DNA of 64,000 bases from Undaria pinnatifida (lineage: Eukaryota > Sar > Phaeophyceae > Laminariales > Alariaceae), in contig JABAKD010000012.1 in assembly GCA_012845835.1 (NCBI GenBank), forward strand, positions 4,603,174 through 4,667,173. Reading direction: 5' to 3'. Positions 55,876 through 64,000 of this stretch are shown here, one piece after another. Position 1 is the stretch's first letter. Each line of letters starts with the position of its first letter. Position numbers and translations under genes: made by a program. The notes below the pieces were generated by a model. It saw only the letters and a program-made list of their open reading frames with translations, did no database searches and had not been told where the DNA came from.

Positions 55876-56332
55876 GCGGGGGGGGGGAGGAGGGGGGGAG
55901 GGGGGAGGGGGGGAGGAGGAGGGGGGGGGGGGGGGGGGAGGGGGGAGGAGGGGGGGAGGGGGGAGGAGGGGAGGGGGGAGGGGGGGGAGGGGAGGGGGGA
56001 GGGGGGGAGGGGGGGGGGGGGAGGGGGAAGGAGGGAGGGCGGGAGGGGCGAGGGGGGGGAGGGGGGAGGAGGGGAGGGGCGAGGGGGGGGGGGGGGGAGG
56101 AGGGGAGGGGGGGAGGGGGGAGGGGGGGAGGGGGGAGGGGGGGAGGGGGGGAGGGGGAAGGGGGGGAGGGGGAAGGGGGAGAGGGGGGAGGGGGGGAGGG
56201 GAGAGGGGGGGAGGGGGGAGGGGGGGAGGGGAGAGGGGGGGGGACGGGGGAGGGGGGAGGGGGGGAGGGGGGGGGGGGAGGGGGGGAGGGGGGGAGGGGG
56301 GAGGGGGAAAGGGGGGGGGCGGGGGGCGTCAT
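55876..56332 (+). repeat. Polypurine GGGGGGAGG tract (~457 bp)
   Basis: Almost pure G/A on plus with units such as GGGGGGAGGGGGG, starting right after the LINE frame. Gly/Arg/Glu frames (up to 265 codons) and the Pro/Ser antisense frame are artefacts. Possible quadruplex or triplex former. Confidence 0.9.
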
Positions 56333-57680
56333 GCCAAGAGATGAAGTCTGCGTCTGGCCGTCATCGCCTTGAAATTTTTGGGCCTTCCAATGGCCGTCAC
56401 AAGATAGCGCAAGACCGCCCTGACTTTTTCGCCATGTTGCATTCTCTCCCCAGTGCCATTGATGATGCACTTGATACCCTCTATGAGCCAATGCCGTCTT
56501 TGGTCAGTTCCTGGGGTCTGCTAGTATGACATTTTTTCTCTTTCGTTTCCTTGCTTCCTCTTCTTGTCTTGTTTTCCTTGTTTCTTTTCTTTTCTTTTCT
56601 TCCTTTTTTCTTCTTTTTTTCGCTTTTGTCTGTTCTTTCTCCCTTTATTTGTTTTTTTTTTTTGTTTCTTTTTCCAATTGAATTGCGTCTGTCGTGCGTA
56701 TGCGTAGTGATAGGTACTACGTGCAATATATACGTGGTAGTTTCTTGGGTGGCAAGCGGTAATAGTCGGTTTTTCCAGGCGGCGAATAGTGAGACGTATA
56801 CACTAGTATGGGCCTGGCACATCGTAGGCTGACTCCCGATTCAATTGTATATGTTTCTGGTGGAGGCATGAACTGCGTCAGCTGTGATATCTGCGTGTAA
56901 CCTACACTTTGGTTTGTGCTTTTTTCCCTGGGGTATCCCCCAGCCTCCAGAGTGACTGAGAGCCTGTCCTGTGACCACGGACTTGATTATGCGATTTAAT
57001 GTTGAGAACAACCAACAACAGTATCCAAAGTCAAATAATCCCGGTCTGAGAGGTGTGGAAGAGCTGTTATTTCTGGGCTCAGAAATCACCAGATTCGCTG
57101 ATTTCTGGCCTCGACTATTTCAGAACCCAGAAATAATGATGATTTATGGTCCCATAGTGGATGGTTTTTGTTTTTGGCGTCGGAGATCCTTGTTGAAGAG
57201 AGAAATGGTCGCTCATTTTTTTTCCGTAATAGTTGGTCTTATAATAGCGTATCCGAAACAGAAATGAACGTTTTCGGATCGCACATCCTGTTTGGCTATC
57301 TTATAGACCCGAAAATGGCGATTATGCATGCTTCCATTTTCGGATATTGTTTTCGGGTCGGCCCCCAACAGAAGAAGGGGTCCATTTTCGGATGATGTTA
57401 TGGTATTCGACTCCGTATGCGCTCTTTGTATGAGCAATAGACCAACGGTCCACCCCGGAATCGACCGTGAGATTCGGAATCTGTAGCGCGATTAGGAACT
57501 AGCTGCTGTCATACGATCCAGGAAGAAGCACGTACACGTTTAGCCACCACAGTATATGAGCCACGAAATCTGCGGGTTACGTAGGAGCATAACAATGGTA
57601 TCACCATGTCTTAGGCCACGCCCTGCGCTGATTGGCTCAGATTATATAGCTGCACGCTCGTAATTTGGGTAGTTTGGTCC
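56333..57680. other. Unassigned; T-rich tract and TTTTCGGAT inverted repeats
   Basis: 56530-56670 is a T-rich pyrimidine tract. 57260-57395 repeats TTTTCGGAT and its reverse (ATCCGAAAA, GACCCGAAAATGG). I see no gene. Confidence 0.5.
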
Positions 57681-57681
57681 T

Positions 57682-60100
57682 TTAGAGCATACCAGGTCTC
57701 GGATATGATTGGTTATGTATTGGTTGGGTCCTCACTTCTACTTCAAGCATGCAACGCGTCACGCAGGTGGCCTTGTGGAAGTGACCGACGTAGGCAGTTA
57801 ACAGCTTGCGCTCAGGAGTGACGTCGGGGATGACATTTTGTATGTCTTGCCAGTACGAGAGACGGTACTTGTACCTTGGCCAGAACCAAGCTGCCACCCC
57901 CACCCCCCCCTCCTCTCCCCCCCTCAAGGCACTCTTGTATTCTAACCCAAACAAAGCAAGCCTTGCACGATAATAATAAGAGATATTCCATTTGTCTGGG
58001 TTATTACACAGCTTATTACTGTGGTCAAGCGAAAGAGACACCTGTGCCCCTTTCTGCATACCATCTGGAATGCTACCCATCGAGGCCACTCGTTCATAAT
58101 GAACACTTCCACAAAACACGTTTTTTATAGTTTGAGAGGTGGTCTCGACTCACTCGGTCTGGTAAATCTCACTCGTGAGACAGTGTGCCACGAAGCTACA
58201 GTAGTTTTCCAAACTCATGCCACAAGATATCTGCAGGCTCCTTCGCCTGACAAAATTATGCTTGTTCTGAATTCGAGAACTGGTCAAGAAATATGATTGA
58301 TGGATCCTGTGTAATTAAGCTTTGTTCGTCCTTCTCCTTCACTGTCCGCTTACCAATCCGTCACATGCTGACTGCTTTTACCTTATGCTTGCTTACATCA
58401 GTCTCACCCGACCTCGGTGGCTTGTGGTCTCGTTTTTCGACTCGAGATGGCTTCAAGCGACGCCCAGCAAGCTTCTGACAAGAAAGGGCGACCACGAGAA
58501 CTCCCAGGACGCCTGCTCTCAAATTTATATTTCCAGTCTTACAACTACTTGTTGGCAATGAATTATATCCCATGACATTCATAGTCTTCTCAACCCTTTC
58601 CTGGAAACAGTTCTACGTAGTATGCAATGACGACCTTTCCACCTCCTACAACAACCCCTGTATCTTTCAGCAACCCAGATAGATCCATGTCCTAATCCAA
58701 GATCTACTGACGACGACGAGCGAAGATCAACTCCAATACCAGGTACTCGTATGTAGGTGTCTTAATCTCTTCCTTGGATCTATTCCACCCTGGATTATCA
58801 ACTTGCGTTATGACCTTTTGACTCATCTTTATCAAATTATCAACCGACTTATGGATTCTTACCACATTGGCCCATCCTGCTTTTAAGTAGCAAATCAAAT
58901 AATTAGCTACTCAAAAGCAATTACCGCAAGGTAAGAAGTCATCACAGTAACAATCCCACGCGATCGCTCCGATGGCAACCAGAAGTATTCATCAGTGAGA
59001 CGTAGTGAAACTCAACGCGACCTTAGTAAAAGCTTGGATGACAATCCTGGTTCTGCCATCTAGTCAGGAGGCGATAACCCATACCTCCTCGATACCATAT
59101 CGCTTTTGCTGTATGCCACTCAGACTGAACCATCGAATAAGACATTTGAAACAACACAACAGTCTCGCTCTAATCGCTTTCCGAGGTGCAAGGTATAATC
59201 CAAGCTTTGCCTTACTCACCCATGCCCCTCAAAGTAGCGTGGGGTGACACCCTGATAATTTTCCTTGAAATTCCAACTTGGTCAATCGCTCAATGCAATA
59301 ATGATAGCTGAATACAACCCCACCCCCCTTCTCCGAATGGCAGCCTCAGCGATATCTGGGGGTGTTGATGCAAGCGGTTCCAAGTCCCCAATCCGTCCCC
59401 GAACGGCAGTTTCCACGAAATCTGAGGGCGTGCAACCGGCCCACCCAGAATGCACCCCATCTTCGCACTCAAGGTAACTTCCTGCAGTCACACCCAAGCG
59501 CAAGCCGTCCTTCTTCGAACGAAAAACGTGTCTCTCTGAAAACCGGCCCCACCCAGAAACCCATCTTCACAATCAAGGTGACTTCTTGCAGGACCACCCA
59601 AACACAAACCCGTCCTTCGAAATACAAACGCGTCTCTCTGAACCATTCTCTACCACAAGAAGCACCTGATAACTGGTAATCTCGCAATCATGGCGCTGCG
59701 TCCATGTCTGTCTACCATATAATTTTCTGCCTGCCATACCCCATGAAGAAGCACCCTCCTCCCCCCAAACACCCCCCGCGAAAATGACGCCGTTGGGTGA
59801 TCTGGTGTCCGCTTCCGTTGAGGCGCTGGGGATGTGTCCGAGCCCTCACCCTCCAGTATCCACCATGACATAAGTGCGATCTCCGTCACGCCTTTCGTCA
59901 ACGTGCCTTGTAGGTTTCTGATGCTCAGGAGTAAAAACGCAACCTGTCAGGCAGAAACCAGTGCTACGCCAACCATGTTCCACGCGCTGTGCGGCGAGGC
60001 GTTGGTGTGTTCGGAAACGCATGCTATCGTCTCCTACGTTGTTAATGTTAGGGGTTTGGTGAACCAAAAAACGAAAAGTATCTGAGAATCTCACACAGAT
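57682..60100 (-). other. Unassigned region with several coding-like minus frames
   Basis: The base composition is more even than elsewhere and repeats are few. Minus frames read SYWQDIQNVIPDVTPERKLL then TAYVGHFHKATCVTR (57700-57880), AGWANVVRIHKSVDNLIKMS (58704-58898) and MSWWILEGEGSDTSPAPQRK (~59800). None is recognised, and joins between them are not obvious. 59430-59645 is a two-copy ~107-bp repeat (AAGGT.ACTTC.TGCAG, CGTGTCTCTCTGAA). It may be an unannotated gene or a decayed transposon. Confidence 0.25.
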
Positions 60101-61330
60101 CTATACTCGTCTCGGACTCAAAAACAGATGATTCATACGCGATATTAATAACGCTTGAGTTCGTTCATTATTTCCTGCAACGGATCTGGAAAGTCGGGCC
60201 ATCCGTTACCCCCCAAGCACCAGGTTGGCCCTACGACAATCTTCCTCTCTTTTTTTTGTTTTGAGGGCCCGTGCAAACGGGGAAAACAAAACTGAAAACA
60301 AGACCTAGAAGAAAAACCTAAAAACCGAACAGACTTGGGGGGGGGAAGAGGAGGGTGTCCAAGCAAACACCTGAAACACAAAAAACTCAATTTTAAGACC
60401 GAAGAAGGTCAACGGTCGACGTGGAGCGTCAGCATTGATGTGCGTTCCAGCTGTGGCCGTAGAGGCGGCGCCCGACCCTGAAAAGCATGTGGAATTATTG
60501 TTCTCATATTAACTCGCATATTCGAGTTCATGGTCACAGGACAGGCTCAAGTCACTCTGGAGTGGAAAATACGCGAGGAAAAAATAAAACATTCCGACAG
60601 TGGTACACGTATATATCACATCGTAGCTGAAGCAAGCCATACATCACCACAATATAAGAGTGAAATCGGAAGTCAGCGTGCGTACGCACCAGGCTTATAC
60701 TGGTACCTACCTTCAACTCTCGCAGCTGAAACCGACTACACCGCATGCCACCATGGAAGCCAAAATACCGTACAAAGCCGAGGAGAAAACAAAATGAAGC
60801 AAGAAAGAAAAAACGAGATAAGTAGAAAACGAAGTCAGCGGGGGGGGGTGTAGCGAGGCAGGGGCAAGCCACACGCAACTAAAGTACGCGTCCTACGTAG
60901 GCAAACTAAAATAGGGCAACCACGAACGACACGCAGGTAGTGAATACGTTACCTCGCCAGCAGTGGGGGTGTGACAAAAATCTCAACCAACCAACCAACC
61001 AGCCAGCGCTATCAATACGCCTGCGTACGAAAGACTCGAAGCCATTGAAAAGCAAAGAAAACAAAGGGAAAACAAGAAGAGAAAAGAAAGCAAGGGAAGA
61101 AAAGGCTAGTAAAAACACCATAATAAAATACCCTAGAAACCGACAGAAAAAGGCCTTGGGCGCACAGAGGGCATACAGTGCATAAAGGGCACTGAGGGAA
61201 GAGCATAGCGAGGCAAATAAGTCCGGGTGGCCTTACGCTAGCTACTTACGACCATGGCAAGGCACACATACGTCAGGATGATGATTGCCAGCACCCATCC
61301 TCAGTATTTTGGGCAGGACGGCCCCCTCCC
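60101..61330. other. Unassigned; purine-rich segments
   Basis: A minus frame ending NGWPDFPDPLQEIMNELKRY at 60151 looks like a C-terminal exon but has a poor acceptor. 60780-60850 and 61030-61130 are A/G-rich. No gene assigned. Confidence 0.35.
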
Positions 61331-61344
61331 GCCCCTCCCCTTCC

Positions 61345-61590
61345 CCCTGTGCCGCGTATTGGTGTCAACGGTGGGTGGCGCGGGAACGGCATTCACATTT
61401 CGCTCTGCAGCTCTACAGCTCTCCGCGTCATGCCGCTTCCGCATGAACGCCTCCGCCTCCTACTCAACCCGCCTAAGCCATCTGCCAGCCTTCTGAGCAG
61501 CCTTTTGTCACCCTTCGAAGTTCATGCTAAATTCCGTCATATCTTCCTCGAGACGCACCATCCAACCCTTCTCTTGCCCCCCGGAATGTG
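61345..61590 (-). pseudogene. Second LINE 3' fragment, reversed
   Basis: On minus it reads GGQEKGWMVRLEEDMTEFSM, NFEG, a stop, then QKAAQKAGRWLRRVE, a stop, and CRAAERNVNAVPAPPTVDT. This parallels the end of the LINE at 55643-55865. Two in-frame stops and sudden ends at both sides show a dead fragment. Confidence 0.8.
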
Positions 61591-62699
61591 CCCACACAAC
61601 TAGCCGACCATACCCTGCTGCTGTTGCAAGGGCACCGGTACCCTTAAGTGCGAGATTAGGGCTGGAAAAAGTACAGGTGCTGGACAAACAGCGTAATCAT
61701 TTGCTAGAAACCGCGATGTCGGGTTGTTCAGCAGCACTCAATTCGATCAGGGATGACGCCATGGGCCACAATATTGGCTGCGGTGATGGAAGCTGCATTG
61801 ACTTGCACCAGCGGCACGTTGTCCATGTATTATATGCTCTCTCTCTTCTGTGTCTCTCGTCTGCGGGGCGTTGGTAGGTGCGGTTGTCGGTGTGGTGTCG
61901 ATCCTCGCTCGGGTGATGGTTATTATGCTTGGGCCTTTCGCTTCTAAGTTTTTCTTTCTCGACAATTTTAATCCCCGAAGAAAATGAATTATCGAGAAAC
62001 CACCTCAGCAAAACGATCTTTTGTCAGGCTCGTGGGGCCTTAGTGTGGATATTTGGCCACTCGGAAGGAGTGAATCTTCCTATATCTTCCTATGCTAGCT
62101 TCGATTTTGCTTTTGGTTTCGTTTTTAGTTTCAAAACGCTCCGTTTGTACGCACCCTGACCGTTTGAGCGTTGACACCGGAGTTGCGGTGCCTAATTTCG
62201 ATGAGGAAGTATGGGACGGATCTTCTCTTCTGGTTGTTCTGTTGATCACGCACTCGTGGCAGTTTGACATCACCTCTTGCCACGCCCTGATGTCTTTCCT
62301 GACAAGAAGGAGCGAGTGGTTCCTTTTTTCGAAGAAACATGAATACTTTCATAGCACATATCATAAATATGTACGTAGATACCATAACACTAGCCGACCC
62401 TGAAGGGCCGTATGCATGTACTAGATAGCTAATTAGGAAGTTACTGAATCCAACTGGGCATTTGGGAGAATCACTCGACACACACGGGGCGCTTACGTTT
62501 CTGGATAGAATGGTACTGCACCTTGTACATCGTGTTATACTATTGACAGCTTGTTGTTGTTGATCCCAGGTTCGCTCATTGTCATAGTCTGGACCGTCGT
62601 CACCGAACAATCACAAGGAGTCCAAAGGTAGAGGCAGGAAAATAAACCGACTAACACTCAGTCGGGGTCCCAGAAATATAGCCAAGTCCACGGTCCACT
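61591..62699. other. Unassigned
   Basis: A plus frame at 62092-62403 (DRLSVDTGVAVPNFDEEVWD and onwards) is not low complexity but matches nothing I know. I see no other features. Confidence 0.4.
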
Positions 62700-62900
62700 G
62701 TGGGTACAGTATTGGTCCCTCTACAACGCCGGCATGTGCACTATAGAGGAAAATACCGGCACTACTCCGCACAGTGCCACTACTGGTTGTTCCCGTCTGT
62801 GCCAAGCGACTTCACAGGCACCATAGCGGGCAACCGGCACTACTCACCCGGCACCATAGAGGGCCGCTACTGTATCAACCAGGTTATTGGCGCTATGCCT
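62700..62900. repeat. R3 motif cluster
   Basis: Units such as GGCACTACTCACCCGGCACC and GTGCACTATAGAGG; compare 51795-52225, mostly reversed. The region 62901-63142 holds nothing recognised. Confidence 0.7.
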
Positions 62901-63142
62901 TTGTTTTTCAATCATCACTTTTACTCTCCAACTTAACCCGTAAGAGGTTTCACCCTCAGCGATTGACTGGACACGCCGTGGTCACGGGTTTGTTCCCTTC
63001 CACAGGTGCGTGCCTTCCTTTTATTGCGCAGAGGGTTTTAGCATTATCGCTTTTCAGTTTTTGATGCTGATCGATTTTTCATCAAATTTTGCTAGCTCAC
63101 GCTGCTGCACTTTCGGCTCGTCAATGTTTTCCGCCAGTAAAA

Positions 63143-63236
63143 GTCCCTCCGAGCACGAGTATGAACTCGGCGAGCCTTGAACCCACGACCTTCACGTTAG
63201 TAGGGACGAGACTCGCCTACTGCTCCATCGGGGACG
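63143..63236 (-). tRNA. tRNA-like sequence or pseudogene (box A and B)
   Basis: On minus: GTCCCCGA, then TGGAGCAGTAGG (box A), a central TACTAACGTGAAGG and GTGGGTTCAAGGCTCGC (a T arm with 5-bp stem and TTCAAGG loop, box B). The outer GTCCCCGA can pair with TCGGAGGGAC only with bulges. The anticodon stem is poor and extra bases follow the T arm. It is either a decayed tRNA gene or a tRNA-derived retroposon head. The central TAAC suggests a Val-like anticodon, but weakly. Confidence 0.35.
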
Positions 63237-63264
63237 CCGACATTCGTACTCTCATGTGACTTGA

Positions 63265-63344
63265 CGCTTTTACAACTGGAAACCCGTTTTGGGGACAAGT
63301 TGCACGGAATCTGTATAGGGAGATATTTTAGGGCTCCAAAGGGG
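63265..63344 (+). mobile_element. TTAA-type MITE, flanks decayed
   Basis: CGCTTTTACAACTGGAAACC and CTCCAAAGGGG with flanks TTGA and TCAA, each one change from TTAA. Core AAACCCGTTTTGGGGACAAG. Confidence 0.7.
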
Positions 63345-63616
63345 TCAACAGGCCTTTTGAGCTACGTCAGGCAGTCTACGCAAGAAGGCAAGCATTTTCG
63401 GTCTTGGCCAACCGACTGGTTGCATGAGCTTCGCGCTCCATAGAGCTGGCGAAAGAGGAAGCGCTCCAAGGCCAACTGTGTTGATTAGTGGCGGTCTTGA
63501 AAAGAAGGCAGTGGGCTGGCGAGGGTAAGAGATGTGCGCGGTGCACAATCTATCGACCATTCCTTCACAAAAACAAAATGTATACCACGGTATAACAGCT
63601 TTTATTACCATTATTG

Positions 63617-63830
63617 TATCCTCCGGCGAATGAGAAACACTTTAGCTTAACGCCTTTACAGCTGGAGACCCTTTTGGGGGGCATATTCACTTGAAGTTAG
63701 TATAGGGAGGGATTTTGAGGCTCTAAAGGGGTTAAGCTCACCACACTTCCACGCATATTCATACACGTCGTGTGTCAATGTAACTCCTGGCTTCGTAATT
63801 ATAGTACAGCGTACCCCGTATTGTGTCGGC
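63617..63830 (-). mobile_element. SINE-like retroposon, copy 4, split by MITE
   Basis: TCCTCCGGCGAATGAG at 63618 and GCTCACCACACTTCCACG at 63736 are the two sides of a SINE tail, with 63651-63731 inserted. The head beyond 63785 is diverged and its end uncertain. The last 170 bp show only a C run near 63975. Confidence 0.65.
63651..63731 (+). mobile_element. TTAA-type MITE inserted in SINE (81 bp)
   Basis: TTAA at 63647-63650 and 63732-63735. The ends CGCCTTTACAG and CTCTAAAGGGG are an inverted pair. Removing it restores the SINE tail. Confidence 0.8.
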
Positions 63831-64000
63831 ACTCAGCACAGCCGCCGTGTGCGTGCTGCCCGTCTATGGGAGTGGATCTCCTTGCGCTCGCTGTCACTGC
63901 GCGAAGTTATGTTGCGTACGGAGCACTTTTTTTCTCAGTTGTGTTTATGCCTGCTTTGTTTTTGTTCCTGCCTCCCCCCCCCCCCGCCATTATCGCCCTA

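Noticed and set aside
55643-56529. 282-codon Pro/Ser minus frame and 191-265-codon Gly/Arg plus frames
   Set aside because: All derive from the polypurine tract and LINE end; none has protein-like complexity.
58141-58265. HEFG-type metallopeptidase fragment on minus (ILWHEFGKLL)
   Set aside because: It has only ten residues before a stop, a second frame is equally plausible, and no flanking peptidase blocks were found.

Overview
The window looks like nuclear DNA of a eukaryotic microbe, probably an alga. The one confidently identified gene (COX11) is a mitochondrial protein cut into six exons by spliceosomal introns of 0.3 to 4.7 kb. Most of the rest is transposon debris, satellites and long G or C runs. 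A divergent neighbour gene appears to start with a signal peptide whose predicted cleavage leaves Phe at +1, the pattern of red-lineage secondary plastids such as those of stramenopiles. A brown-alga-like or other stramenopile host is therefore my inference, not a demonstrated assignment. Nothing looks bacterial or viral.

Layout. 1-4.8 kb: simple repeats, a G-rich minisatellite and a 1.74-kb foldback DNA transposon with about 0.5-kb inverted ends and a 7-bp target duplication. 4.8-6.6 kb: a SINE-like repeat split by a Ty3-type LTR-retrotransposon remnant. 6.8-9.8 kb: a composite repeat carrying an 83-bp tandem array, itself split by a 786-bp miniature LTR element (TRIM). 11.6-21.2 kb, minus strand: COX11, with two of its five introns using GC donors. 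21.4-28.2 kb, plus strand: a hypothetical four-exon gene model divergent from COX11. 28.2-34.4 kb: SINE tails, a candidate exon, 0.5-kb tandem repeats and a 0.94-kb segmental duplication with a long (CAT)n. 34.4-43.1 kb: an 8.6-kb array of degenerate units rich in GGTACC and CCCGGG. 43.9-45.2 kb: a 225-bp satellite with an A-B higher-order repeat. 45.2-52.3 kb: small duplications and dispersed repeats. 52.4-53.5 kb: a 416-bp tandem array that runs into a 500-N gap. 54.0-56.3 kb: a decayed LINE reverse transcriptase followed by a 0.46-kb polypurine tract. 56.3-64 kb: mostly unassigned, with a second LINE fragment, a tRNA-like sequence, two MITEs and a SINE remnant.

How the parts relate. COX11 and the divergent gene share about 0.2 kb that is probably a two-way promoter. 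All other coding matter comes from mobile elements and is broken. Several families are nested in one another (LTR element in SINE, TRIM in tandem array, MITE in SINE), which gives a relative insertion order. All exon joins were inferred by eye from reading frame and splice signals; none has transcript support here.
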